Below are positions 49,301 to 62,700 of a DNA stretch of 64,000 nt, one piece after another. The notes beneath the pieces are model-generated. The model saw only the letters and a program-made list of their open reading frames with translations, ran no database searches and was not told the DNA's origin. This DNA comes from Osmia lignaria lignaria (Eukaryota > Arthropoda > Insecta > Hymenoptera > Megachilidae). Location of the stretch: the NCBI RefSeq assembly GCF_051020975.1, contig NC_135044.1, forward strand, positions 3,288,501 through 3,352,500, given 5' to 3'. Position 1 is the stretch's first letter. Each line of letters opens with the position of its first letter. The position numbers and the translations under genes are program-made.

Positions 49301-52157
49301 TCTGACAGAAATAAATTTTGCTCGAAGAAAAAATATAAATTAAAGTCAGAAGAGGCGAAGGAGGGTGGAAGAAAAAAAAGCTTTTCATCATTCATGTCGA
49401 CGATTAATAAAATGCCGAGGTAGATAACGAGCTTGGTGATCGATTCGAAAAGCTGACATTGAAAGTCAGCCTGCGACGAAGAGGAAAGAGAAGCTCGCGA
49501 GTGATTCGCGATGAAGAAACAAAGCTCGCAAGCTTTCATCGGCTTCGAGGAGAAGTGATGTACGTTAGGGTATCTTGTAACGTTGGACGCGTTCGAACGG
49601 TACGAAAATCGTTATCGACCAGAAAATTGATCGACCGTTCGATGAACCGCGCGCCATCGTCCGCGCGGCCGTTCGATCGAGCTACGAACGGTGAGGAACA
49701 CACCTTTTAAACATGAGTGATTCAGTAAACCGTGACGAACGATTACACGCCGCGATGCAGCTGACGGGACGCGGTACGTTTAGTGAAGTGCATCCTGGCG
49801 ATAAACAAACAAAGTTGCATAACCGTGCCAGCGACGTCCCGGCCGTGGCCGACCTGACTTGAGCAGCTACGCGGACAGACGTAAATGTCACTGAGAAGGT
49901 CTGTGTTACGTTTCCACTGTTGCAATTAGTTTAATTATAAGATGCAGAAATTTGTGGAAAATACAAACTGTCGACGTGGACAATTCAATTTGAGTCTTTT
50001 ACGCTTGTAATTATATCACTGTCGGTTCAGTAACTAATTAATTCAAGTAATTGTTCGTTTCTCATTTTAATCTGTTTTATTGTTTTTTCTTAAAAAATGA
50101 ATGCTCCCTTGAAGAAATGTTAAGTGTCTCGTTTTCTAAAGATTGTATAAAAGGGAGGAGATGAAAGGTCTCGAGATACGTGGGGTGAAAAATTGGAAAT
50201 TGAAATATTTGAGGGGAGAAATGTTGAGAAATTAGGAACGTCAAGCGAGATAATAAAATATTCGGGGTTTAGGAGCTGCGAAACAAGGCGAAATAAAGAA
50301 TTATGATAACCAGTGGACAGAATTATGCTTATAAATTGAATCAAATGAAAGTGAACAGTAATACTTTTATAGTAATTGAAAGATAGGATATACAACGTTG
50401 GTGTTTCTAGTATTAAATTCGAGGAGGGAAAAAAGATTGGCAATGCAAAGTTAGCCGACGCGATCGTAGGGAAAGTCCATTTCCCGAGATGTCATCAGCT
50501 AGCGAAAAGAGAAGGTTTCATCAAAAAGAATCGAGTGTCCGTGGAAAAAGAGCGGCGTTCAAAATTGCCAGACCTATTGGATGCTTCCTCCGAAGTGTTT
50601 ACCCAACTTTTCCACTTTTCATTTCAGCTTCCTTTCTGCACCCTTGTGTCCTATCGCCAATGAAGTAGAAATTTCGAAATAGAATAAAGATTTTCTTGAA
50701 AATTTCAACTACAACGGTTGCTCGCAATTGTATTCAATTACAAGCACAGAATTTATCAGCTGCATTCTTCTTGAAAATATTTGGAAAATATTTCCCAGTT
50801 TTACATGAAATTCCTTCAATTTCACGCATTCCGCTTAAATCGACCAGCACCCTGGTGTCACCCAACACTCCTCTCTGTACATTCTTGTTTGAAGGAAAAA
50901 TCTTTGGCATCGTTCTTTTAATTATCAATCTGTTTCAAAAAATTGATTGGAAATCCTCGAATCCAGCCAAAATTGTCCGTCGTCCCTCTGGTTCAATTTT
51001 CTCGTTGGAACGATCGTTCCGAATTTCCTCCACGTTCTCGGTACAGGATTGGTTCCCGCGATGAATCGTCAGTGTCTTAAAGAGGAATCGCGTGGTGTGC
51101 CAAGGTTTTTTTAGTAATTTGCCTCGATTCTGCGAGCCAGGCCTAAAATCCTGAGTCCGATCACGTCCCGGCTCGACGGTAGCTCGTGGAACGAAGTTTC
51201 GCGCACGTTTAACGGACAACTGGGACGTTTTATCATTTTCACTGGTGCTCGAGATACGAACCGGGTCGCGGGAACAATGTCTACCTCTTATCGACGAGAT
51301 CTCGCTGACGACAGTTAGACAGAAGTTCGTTCAGCTTCCGCCCTCGGTCAAACTTCGCGATCGTTCTACGGAATCTTCCCTCGGTTACTTTGGATACGAG
51401 CATTTAGAAAGGGATTCGAGGATATTAAAGCTTATTGCCTCCCTTTTATCGCGGCTTCCTTTGATCTTCGACGAACGATACCGAGATTGAGAGCCCATCA
51501 GGCGTAAGGGTGAGTTTTCTGAGAAAGAGTTACCACATCACCCTTATATAATAAAATTCAACACTGTTTCGTACCTTCAGAAGCTTATGCAAAAAAATTC
51601 ATGTAGTCAAGAGTCAACAGCACACCCTCTTACATCGTTATCAGATATTCTTGAACGTCTCGATCTTGCTCAAAACCAATACCCCGCCCCTGTTTGGTAG
51701 ATTCAGAGGGGGTCAACCCGAAACTTTTTTATGAGAAAACTTCTGTCCGTGTAGTCAAACCGCAAAGAGGACAATACACAAACTCCGCGACAGCTTGGAA
51801 CATTCTTGTCGAACAGCCATATCAAACGACATATTAAATAGGGAAATGCTTCTACGATATTCTTCATCCAAGTCTTTTCTTTTTCTTATTTTTAATCGCA
51901 TCCTTAAGTTTGTATACCGTTCCTACGATTAACTCGAGTTAAGATATGAAAATTCTCTGAATTCTGGAAATACTTCTGCAAAACCGCAAACGACCAATGT
52001 TCACCGAAGTTTCTGAATGCTTGCCTCGACAGAAGTTTAAGCAACATCTTTGATCAATCTTTAAAGTAAACTTGGTGGATGCGGTTCTTAAAGAACATTG
52101 ACGCTCTCTTGATATTCGCGGGATACACTACTTTAATTTAAACTTTTATTAACTTAG

Positions 52158-52685
52158 CTGATGAGGAATAGAAAATTATCGTTGAACATGAAGAAGGACG
52201 TTCTATCATGTAACTTTAACATTACAATAGAGAAAATATTAACACTTTATGTAAAATTTATCGATATCAAACTTTTGTTAAGAATTTTGGTCTATGTCTG
52301 ACAAAGCGTTGACCCTTTTCACTGCTCTAGACTGAGTAGGTGTATAAAATTGTTATTGAACACGAAAAAGACGTTCTTCGATGTAACTTTAACATTATAA
52401 TAGAGAAAATATCGAGACTGGATATGTCGATATCAAACTTTTGTTAAGAATTTTGGTCTATGTCTGACAAAGCGTTGACCCTTTTCACTGCTCTAGACTG
52501 ATTAGGTGTATAAAATTGTTATTGAACACGAAGAAGACGTTCTTCGATGTAATGTTAACATTACAATAGAGAAAATATCAAGACTGGATGAAAAATTTGT
52601 CGATATCAAACCTTTGTTAGGAATCTTAATCTATGTCTGACAAAGCGTTGACTCTTTTCACTGCTCTGGGCTGATCACGCGTATA
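52158..52685 (+). repeat. Three-copy tandem repeat, unit about 166-173 bp
   Basis: Three head-to-tail units are anchored by TCTATGTCTGACAAAGCGTT at 52291, 52457 and 52630, spacings of 166 and 173 bp. Each unit carries the same order: TTGAACAYGAAGAAG, GACGTTCT, ACATTACAATAGAGAAAATAT, TCGATATCAAAC, the anchor, then TTTTCACTGCTCT. The first and second units are identical over roughly 75 bp around the anchor, while the third is more diverged, so copy 2 arose more recently than copy 3. There is no open frame. The unit length is close to one nucleosome repeat, as in many satellites. Confidence 0.85.
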
Positions 52686-55600
52686 ACGTAGGATTACGAG
52701 TCTTTCTCTTAAAAATTCTGAATTTCTGATCAACTAGAACGCTTTATTTGTTACATTGCTGTGATCGGATGATAGTTTACCACAGCCATGATAAACTTTT
52801 TCATCGTTTTCGGCACGCGCACGAAATTACACGGAAGAAATTGTCAGAACATTTTAAATATTCCAAGTGCAACACGAAGGGGTTGCAGACAAGGGTCGGT
52901 TACAAAGAGATGCAAAGAGAAACGAGGCCTTCTTCTTATTTACCCTTTTCGCGGGGCTGCTTGCTTTCGTGGCTAACGGATTTCATTCGTATGCAGATTA
53001 GAGGCTGGCCTGGGACTCGCACAATATTCCCTGGCACAATAACCGTGCTGGGACTGGCCTTTGCCGATTGTGTGGCGGCCAACTCGTGCGGAAAAAGTCA
53101 GCGGAAAAACGGCCGCCGATGGTAACGTCTGTTTCGTGCAACGCGATAACAACCTGGCGCCTTACTTTTACCGCGTATTGTTTCGTGAAAATGCTTTTTC
53201 GTTTCCTTCGAAAACGGCAATCGCTCGAAACGCGAACAATGTGTTCTGGAGAGTAGATCGTGAAAGGGGTGAGTTCGAAAGTGTTTCTGGGAATCAATTC
53301 TTTCAGGAAACGTAAATCGCAGGATTTTTAGCGAAGTGCATCACGAATAAAATTAATCGCCGAAATATTAGGTATGTTGTCTGTTTAATTCTCTAAGGTA
53401 TTTCTAGAGCAACATACATACATAATCAAAGGGGACAGATTTTTTCCGGTGAAAATTTTTTTATGAAATTCTTGTGTCACGTTAAGTTCATTTAAGAACA
53501 CGTTGGTTATCAGGATGGATTCTCGAGTCTAATGAGAAAATATAGTCGGAGTTAATAAGAATGAAAAATGAAGGAAGAAAAAGTTAATAAGGAGAAGATA
53601 TACTACGCGTTAGTCGCAGTAGTATAATTATTCTTTCCGTAGACTTTGATTCTCGTTATTTTATCATTTATGTTGAACCACCGTCGCTAAATCCACATTA
53701 CCTGAAATACGTTTAATAAATGATCGTTTATCAATTAACAATAAATAAGCAACCTTCAAACGGCAGCTCCATTCAATTTTAACACAGTATTGACCGAGTA
53801 AATTGTTGGAGAAACAAATGTTTCTAATAATCTATTATTCATTGAAAGGCGCACACGTCTAAGTAAATATGAATAACTTCATTCATACATATTACCTTGA
53901 TATCAATACTAAAATAACGAGGATCGATGCAGGCTGAAGTAGCAGGATCAATAGATTCGTGAACAGTAGACAAAGGCCACTGAAAAATCCACTTGAAGCC
54001 TTCGTTGGCAAAAGCAGCAGATGTTTCAGGAAGGGACCCTCTTTGTATTGTCTTATCCGCTCTTAGACCTTAAACCATTTGCTCGAAAGTGACGGGGAAG
54101 AGAGATGCCGTTTGAAGCATGATCGAACTACGATTTCGACGATTGATCGTGCGCGAAAGATCGCGTGAAATTCTGGACAAAAATCCAACGAAACCCTCGG
54201 GCTATTCTGCGTTTAATTGGCCGTGGTTAGTTATTAAAACGATTTCCCGAGCTCGTGGATTACCTCATCGTCGCCGTACCGAACAAACTTAATTAACTCG
54301 CGAGCAGCTCGACGATTCGTCAGCCCGTTGCCAGTATCAAAGAACGCTTTCCTGTGAAAAGAGCACCCGTCCGATTTCGATGAAAGTGACTCAACCTCCG
54401 CGAGATCTTTACGTAGAGCATTCTCGCTGTCAAACTAGAGCTTACTCAATTTAATTATTTACCCTCGAAATTGGCAATGTTGACTCGACCCGATGTAACG
54501 GGTTCATTCATTGAAAAGCTATTCTAGCATGGACCTGACTTTTTCAGTCTCCCTTTGCAATTTTTTCACAAAGGAACCGTACAACTTTGTTCGTTTATAT
54601 TTATATATTATTTGAAATTTTTTTTCAAAGAAATAGAATAAAAGGAAATGAAATCCCCCTTAAAGGGAATAATTGAAAAAGAAGAATAGTCGAACTGTGA
54701 GCATGATAAAGTGACTAGACGATCTTTCCTTCGATAGAAAAGAGGGATACTTGCATGTAACAATGGATACTGTTTCTCACTCGAAAAGAAAAGAAAGCTA
54801 TCGGATGAATTTTTCACCGAGCACACGCATCAGACTATTAACGATGGTGAATCGTGTAAAATGTGAAAGAACGCGAAGAAAGCGTTCCTCTATCCATCAT
54901 TATTCGAGGAGTAACAATAATGTTTCGTCTAACGTTCAGATCCATCAAGTAGTTTCTCGATTGTAAGAATAAAAGGTGAAATAATCCCATCGCGAATACA
55001 CTTCAGAGCGAAGGGAAGCGCGAACCGATAGCCAAAACACGAATAGTTTTATCTTTGTTCCGGCTTTTCTTTGATTCGTGCCGGGAATATCGAAAACTTG
55101 CTGCAAGATTAAATTCGCAACGATATATCAGATGAAACGTCGGTTTTGAAGGCAAATATTGACGGTATCATGGCACAGTAGCTTTTAGATCTACCTTTTT
55201 AATTGCTTTTTCGCTTCTATGCCAGAAGAAATAAAGATGTCTGCATCGGTTTCCTTTTGTTTATGGTGTGTAGGAACGATTCGGCACGAGTTCGGAAATA
55301 TAAACGAATTGGCTGTCGGTGAAAAATATGAAACCATTTTATTCGAGATTATATTTTGTGACACCAGTCGCGATGAATAATAATTATTTCTCGGTAGATT
55401 TCGAACGTAGGGAAAAGTGGATAGGTTTGAAAGGATTTCGCTCGACATCTTTCTTGATAAATGATTCTCTACTTTTTATCGGTATTGTACATGTTGCTTC
55501 GTCTCACATTCAACTTCTTGCGAAATGAGTTTCTTGTTAAGTCGAGTTTCGAACAAAAGTTTCTGCCCACCCCGCTGCTCTGAATATGATAAATACCGTG

Positions 55601-58600
55601 TAAGAAGATGAAAAACATCTGTTTTGTATTTTATTACACTTTTAATGGCACTTATTGTAGTACACTGATCACTGAAAGTAAAGAAACTGAACGCGACAAC
55701 ATAAAAGTTAGATACTCGAATACAACATTTAGTAGTATAGAATTCTCTGTGCAAGTAGTATAGGTCAGAAATAAATCAGACTGCACCAGCAGTCTATCCT
55801 TCATTATAAATTCGGACAGTTACGATATTTAAACACCTCTCTTTCTCACTGTATTCAGTCCATATTGTTATTAATTTAAATTTATTGCATAATTAACCAT
55901 GATAATTTATAATTGGATATAATGTTATGATAATTAACTAAACAATTTCTCATTATTCAACCTTTTCATTCTCAATTATAAAGCACAAGGATTGTAATAT
56001 CGTGGGGCATGATTTTTACAGTCTGTGTTTTATTATAATTTGCGGATATAATATCGTACGTGTACTCTAGGATGCTTTAAAACCATCCCTAATTAAATTA
56101 TTCGCAGAATGAATTCTCGCGGTGTTCGCGAGATTCATGAAATACCACGTAGAGAAAGTCGTTCGCGATACGCGGTGTTTAACGTTTCTGCTAGAAAGAA
56201 TTCGTTTCGATGCTGAAATTCTTTTTCCCGTCGAATTATGTGGAGCATGAATTTCATGCTAATTAATTGTTTTAATTAATGACTTTCACGAAAGAGTTGT
56301 TTCCTATCTTATATTTGATGATTAAATGGTAATCAAATATATTTTTGTGTAAAAAAAGGATACGTTGCGAAAAAATTGCAAGTTGTACACAGACACTGAT
56401 AGATTGGTTTAATCTATAGACGCTGTTAATATTGGGGAATTATTCGACGGACAATATCGCACCTGGCTGCATTGATTTTTCACGCGCGAAAATATTTGAA
56501 ATAATCGGGGGTAATTCGAACGCGAAGCCGGTAATTGGAAAACGTTCGAACGAAAATACCAGTTAACAGTAGCGAATTTTCCGATTGAAAAACGACCCGA
56601 GTGTCAGAGATTGAATACCCGGTTTCGCGTATCTTCGCAAATCAATCGAAATTCGTGAAATTGCTATTTACCTGTTAATTTCACTCGGTTGAACATTCGT
56701 TAATCAACCACCATATTCAACAGTAATTTCTCTGATCGATTTGAAAATATTTTCCACTCGGAAATGTCGGCTACATTTTTCACCGAATTTTACAGACAAA
56801 ATTCGGTAACATTTTCGAAAACTTCAGGCACAACTCATGGGAATCGAACTTTTATAAATTGAATTCGCGACAGATGGATCGTTCTGAACTCGTTTACTCG
56901 AATACTGGATTCAATTTTCCGATGCTGGTTCTCATTCATTTTATTTCTACCGGGAATAAATTAATTTTAAATGGATTCTCATTCGGATCGTTTAAATATT
57001 ATAATTTCGGTATACAAAAATCTCGTTTGGAAATTCCAATAGCTAATTTTAGTCGATACACGTATCATGGGAGTTAATTTTTAATATTTTTAACCCTCTA
57101 TGAGTCGTAAATATCTGGGTAAAAATTTGCAAACGGATACGTGTTCGACGTGTGCAGCATCGATAATGAAAAAAACATGGTCTCCGTGGATTCGGTGAAG
57201 AGAGGAAACTTAATAATCGCGGTTCCACGAGTCGTAGAAGAACGTCGTTCTAAAGGTACCCTCTAAAAGCCTGTCAAAATTCAATGAGCCGGAACTTGGT
57301 TTGCCGGCGTTAAAATGCAAAAGGGATTCGGTATGGGTTATGGAATATATACATAAAATTAGACGAAGAGAACCCCTTAATCCCCGAGACGATATTCACG
57401 GACGCGAACCTTCGCGAAATCCTGTCGTTTATTGAGACATCCTAGATCGAAGCGGAATTTCAGTCGAACGATTCCAACGGAAATAATCCGATATCGCTCG
57501 CGACACTCGCTCGTGAATCTCGTTGTTCAACGCGTGATAGAAATTGGAATTCCTCTTCAAATGAGAGGTATTAACGTATCGCGTTAATATTCCGCCTTGA
57601 CGTGCGCCGACCTCGATTTTCCGCCTTATTTATCGAAACGATGTTAAATATCCAACTCTTGATCGTATTTAACGTGCGTTTAATTCACGAGTACGAAATT
57701 TAATATCATATCTCATCGTGTTTAGAAGCGGAATTTTTGTATCATTAACGAGGAACAGATAATAATTTTAGGACTTCACACTCGTGTATATTATAAAATT
57801 TGTTCTCGAAGAAAATGGATCCATAATTTTGGTCAACGATGTTTACAAATCGTATCGACTCGAGCCTATCACCTGAATAATTAGTCATCGAGGATACTTC
57901 TCTGTCTTCCTAGAGACAGAGCATTGTCCTTCTGGAACATTTCGTTTCCATTAGCGAGATTATCCTCGCGGCTCGAGAGGTTGATCGTCGTGCAACGGAA
58001 TGAAATTGAATAGAAATCGCCAGTACGTGCCTTGGCGTACTGATACCTCTCAGCGGGTCGTGGTTGAATGTTTAATGTTGTGTGAATTGAAAGAATTTCT
58101 GCCAGGCGCCGACTTTGTCTTGTAGCTCGATCCCTGGGATCTCCGTTTCTATCATTCGAGCCGAAGAAATTGATGGGGATAAGGAAAAGTTCCAAATGAT
58201 GAAGCGGCAGAGAAGTCAAATATTTCAATTACAACAAAATAAATGTATAAAGAAGTAGAGTTTAATATTTGAATCCTTTGGAGATCGTTTAAAAGAAATT
58301 GGAAACCAATGAACAACATCTTTCTCGATTAAACTAACATCTATTTATTTATTTAATCCCTGACAAATTACCCTGACTCTCTCACGATCCGCACCAACAG
58401 TGGTATAAATTCTGAGGGCGAGTTGTTCGCAAACGTGATACCATAAATTCTATTTAACCCCTCCATTATCTGTTTGGTGCGAAGCTAAAAAGGTTCTCGA
58501 GAACGCACGACGGGAAGGTGGTACAATCGCTGGATGATTAACACGATGAACCTCGCTCCTTGAAACTAATTCAATGAAGCAACCAAGTGAATTAACCAAC

Positions 58601-59024
58601 GTTTCCTGAAACTGGTTAGAGTGATTTTCTCTTAAAAGTTGCTACGTCTTGGAATCGACCACGAAACCACGTTCGTGGTGCATAATTAACGAAACTTAAT
58701 CAACCACAGAACGAATATTCTAATAAGTTTATATCTTGATATTTTGCATCGCGATATCGCGAAGCGCTACATCTTTGTCGAATGATAATTAGCTTCAGTC
58801 GTTTTTTGCTAGGTGTTAATTATTCATGGAGTGGAATGATACTAAATCTTTTCTTTTTATAAGCTTCATAAAGTATATCATTAATTTATCGCTGTTTTAA
58901 TCAGCCATGTTATGAATTTTTGAACCATCTGCTGCTATAAATATTGTGCAGAATTTTTATTGGATAATTTGCAGTCGTGTAATGACTATTTAGAATCCAA
59001 GTTTATATTAGAGTATTTTATATA

Positions 59025-59470
59025 GAGGGTGTTCGACTAGGGGTCGGTATTTTTGCAAAGGGTGTAGCTGGAATGATTCGGAACAACTTCCTCCTTTACC
59101 AAAATGCTCGTTAAGGCTTAATTTTTGAATTATTAATAAGAAAGGCCGAGCAATTTGATCGCGCAGGCTCAGCCTCGGGAGTGTCGGTTACGAGTCGAGC
59201 GCGACGCAATCGAGTAGTTTGTTTACAACCACGGTCGAGCACGGTTGTTGTAGCTAATACTCTCGCGGCTGCATGCTCTGATTACATTATTTCATAATTA
59301 TTCATTTAATATTATTATTTTATTATTATTTATTATTATTATTTTATTATTTAATAATTTAATAATTGAAACACTAACCCTTAACGAACATTTTGGTGAA
59401 GGAAACGTTGTTCAGAATTACCCCAGCTACCACCCCTTCCAAGGATGCTCACCTCTAGTCGAACACTCTG
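59025..59470. mobile_element. Approximately 446-bp MITE with terminal inverted repeats over 110 bp
   Basis: The left arm (59025-59140) and right arm (59350-59470) are inverted copies. Matching blocks include GTGTTCGACTAG against GTGTTCGACTAG (inverted), GTAGCTGG in both, GGAACAAC versus TGAACAAC, CACCAAAATG versus TACCAAAATG, and TCGTTAAGG in both, ending in AATTATTAA. The outer context is TATA-GAGGG on the left and CTCTG-TATG on the right, so a TA-type target duplication is possible. The core holds a CpG-rich segment (about 59155-59280) and an ATT-rich tract (about 59308-59350). There is no transposase; it must have been mobilised in trans. Confidence 0.75.
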
Positions 59471-59519
59471 TATGTACCATTTACTTTTATGTAGTTTGTA
59501 ATGTAACCATGTCTAATCA

Positions 59520-59705
59520 TGTATGTACTTATTATACTTATCTACCCTCTAATGCGCCTGTCTCGCCGCATACCGATTTATTCGTCTTTTCTTTAATGAC
59601 TTACGGTTTTATACATTTGTTTAATCATATACGGTTTTGTTCTACTTGCCTGATGACACGTGGTGTTATCCCATTTGCCTGACAATTTACAAACTTCACC
59701 TAGAA
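59520..59705 (+). repeat. Degenerate minisatellite patch
   Basis: Diverged plus-orientation copies of the dispersed motif: TGTTCTACTTGCCTGATGACA near 59638, CCCATTTGCCTGACAATTTAC near 59669, and weaker forms near 59560-59630 containing TACGGTTTTATACATTTG and TACGGTTTTGT. It lies shortly downstream of the long inverted-repeat element. Confidence 0.4.
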
Positions 59706-62700
59706 AAATTACAGTTGACTCTTCTCGTGTCCCCATTAATACCATAGACACAATTTCACTTCAATTTATTTTTCTTTACAGATGACGACACGTACTTCGT
59801 TCGTTATAGAAAGATTAATTACCGTCACGTGTACCTGACATTACCAGTCAAACTGTTAATATAATCTTCACAATATTCAGGCATCGTTCTAACCGGATTT
59901 CCAACGCTTACCCGGAGTTTGCCTTTTATTACCCTTACTGAAAGTGGGACGGAAATTTCGGTCAGGGAAGAAGTTGTGAAACTCGCGGATGCTGCCGATA
60001 AATGGGTGGCATATTTGAGCGGCGATTGACTTAATGTTGTGGCGTTAAATTTACGATACCTTTCTCTCTTTCTTCCTTCTCCTAATACTCGAGCAAGTTT
60101 AACACGTTTATCACTGGCGTTCAATTGGAATCATTTTTCTTACAGAACAATTTCAACTCGATATTAAAGTTACCCTTAAAGCTACGATAGTTTATACGTA
60201 ACGAACTTCAGTTAGACGTGCGAAGTATCGGTTCAGAGAAATTAAACCCTTATCAGGAAATTCGACATCGTTGAAGCTTTACCATAACTTCCTTCCTTCC
60301 AACAAATTAACCTTATTCATTATCGAGAAACTTACGACCGCAGTGGCGCGCTATCAAATTCAATTCTTCAGCCGAATCTTCGCTCGATTCTGTGAAACGA
60401 TAACGGGCCGACAAATGTCATCGAAACTTGGCAGAGGCCGAACGAGGTCGCAGTTTCTTGGAAGGAAACCCCTTGAAAATTCTACGTCCTCACGAAATTC
60501 CGTGTAGAAACGTTCCACTAAGTTTTATTCGTCAATGAAACTCGATACCCCACGGAATCGAGGGCAACCTTTGCTACCGGGATCGATTAAGGGTTGCTTG
60601 TCGTTTCTTCAAATTGTCGCAAACGTTCTCGCGTACCATCGCGTCGTTCGACTCGCGAAACCGTGAACCGCTCGAAATTGGAGTTAAGGTGAGAAACTTT
60701 ATCGAGAGGACAAGTTTAAGATCACCTTAGCCAATCAAGGTTTAGATTAAGGCAGATGTAGTCTCTAGGGACGGTTACCATGACTACCATCCCCATTTCT
60801 GTATCCTCCTTTCTGTCCTTTCCCAATATCACCACTCATCTTACCTCTTCCCTCTCTGCTCAAAGGGAAAGGTCACCAGGTCGACTAATGTAAAATCATT
60901 TCACTTGCATTTCGTGATCACCTGATACGATTATAAGTTTCACGAAAGTCAGAAATATTTTCTTGTTCAATTTCGAGTTACTTGTCTGACTATCTATGGA
61001 TTTATACTACTTCACTGAACACTTATATTCTTGTTCTACTTGTCTTTACGCTTATAAACATCAATATTTTCCAAAATTTTTTTTAGACAACTTCTTGTAA
61101 CTCTTGTATAATTAACTTCTTTCAACTTTCAAAAGGTTTACATGTTGCAACATTGAAACTACGAAAATATCGATGAAAATGATTGCAAATCATGCAACCT
61201 TCGTTATAAATAACGTGTTCTTTTTTTTCTAATCCCAAACAGATTAAAAAAGTTTCCATCAGCAAAGTTTATATCAAGCGCCTTTATCTACGTAATAATT
61301 AATTCGTTATTTATATAAGCACAACTTGATGCGAGATTCTATGTAGCACGCGAGCATGATTTTGAAAGTGTTTCTCAACCTAGCGCGAATACGATCAAAA
61401 CAATGTTTCCTTAAATTTCGCAGCAAAGAAAAGGGGACCTCGCGACGCGACACGGATGTTTCTATTTCTACTCCGATAAACGGCGAGAAGTGAGAAATTC
61501 AATCTCAAATATTCGTTCGTTGCGAACGAGAATCGCATTCGATGAAATTGCGTGTTCTCGAATGAAAGAAGAAAGTTTCAGCGATGTTGTTCCGGGATCA
61601 CTACGATTCACCGAATGTACAGTTCCTCGATTTAATAACCGAGAGTAGGTTCCCGTAACTCGAAACTACGTTAATCATGCTGCGAAAAGTCGGGATTAAA
61701 CGTTGGATCGAATTGTTCGTTTCGTGGCTTCGTTTTATTTCTCTGAATTCAAACGGATCACCGACGGTTCAAATTGAAAGAGCATTCTAGTATTTCCAGC
61801 GGTTTCCAGCACCGTACGTAAACAGTTTTATCCGGCAACGTTGAGATAAATTTGAAAATTCAATTCCACGCTCAACAATTGGTCCAAACAAAAAGTACTA
61901 CTCGAAAATTTGGTTATTTCTAAAAATTCTAGGCAACGTTCTACGATAATAGCACACTGATGTATATTTTTTTTCTCTTACGGTTTGCCGCTTTCGCAGC
62001 TGGAAAATGTTTTAAAAGGCGGGAACCCGGAGAAGGAAATTTTACCGTCTCGGTAAGAAAGTTAAGCTCGGAACGTAATTCCCTGGCGAGTCGCGGTACT
62101 TTTTCGCGCGTCAAATTTTCAAGGAAACGTGACGCGCTATTTGCACGGGCGTCCATCGTCGCGACGTTTACGATTCTCCTGTAGAAGTGTAATTGAAACG
62201 CGCGAAATTAAAAGGAACAGCTTGATATTCTTCGGACTAAATGAAGTTTCATCTGCGGGGCGTGGTTTGGTGCAGTCGCAGCTGCATCTGGTACTCGTTA
62301 GCGGGAAACAGGGAGGAACAGAGGGGGACAGACGAGAGGGTTTAAGTGCTCCTGTTGCGCTACTTTCCGAATGAAAATTCATCACCGGGAATTAAGTTTT
62401 TACTTCCGTGCGTCGTACGTTTAAAACTTGGATTACTCGCCGAGCAATTTGCATTGTGAACCATCCGTCATCAAACGACTCCAGGTTTATTTTAGATAAA
62501 TGCTGCCCTCTTCTATCGCGACGTTTATGAATATTATCAACGTCAGTCAACCTTCTTCCCTTGGTTAGACAAATAACGTATGTTGATATGGATACAGATT
62601 TTCGAGGCATGATGTCAACACTTTTCGGTCACAACTCGTAGTTTTTCCTACCATTTTTACTCCAGCCACGTTTCCCGACATCTATAATTTTCTCTGGTAG

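Larger units (their letters stand above)
43901..59024 (+). other. Long intron or intergenic interior
   Basis: No supported exon. It holds the tRNA-like sequence at 46243 and the three-copy tandem repeat at 52.2-52.7 kb. The remaining sequence has short, opposing open frames and AT-rich composition. I see no channel transmembrane, pore or calmodulin-binding sequence. Confidence 0.4.

Noticed and set aside
51503..51552. Short inverted repeat GTAAGGGTGA / TCACCCTTAT
   Set aside because: Only about 9-10 matching bases and no flanking duplication; likely chance.
59763..59835. Strong 3' splice-site look-alike (TTTTTCTTTACAG) followed directly by ATG
   Set aside because: The frame closes after 18 codons with no donor before the stop.
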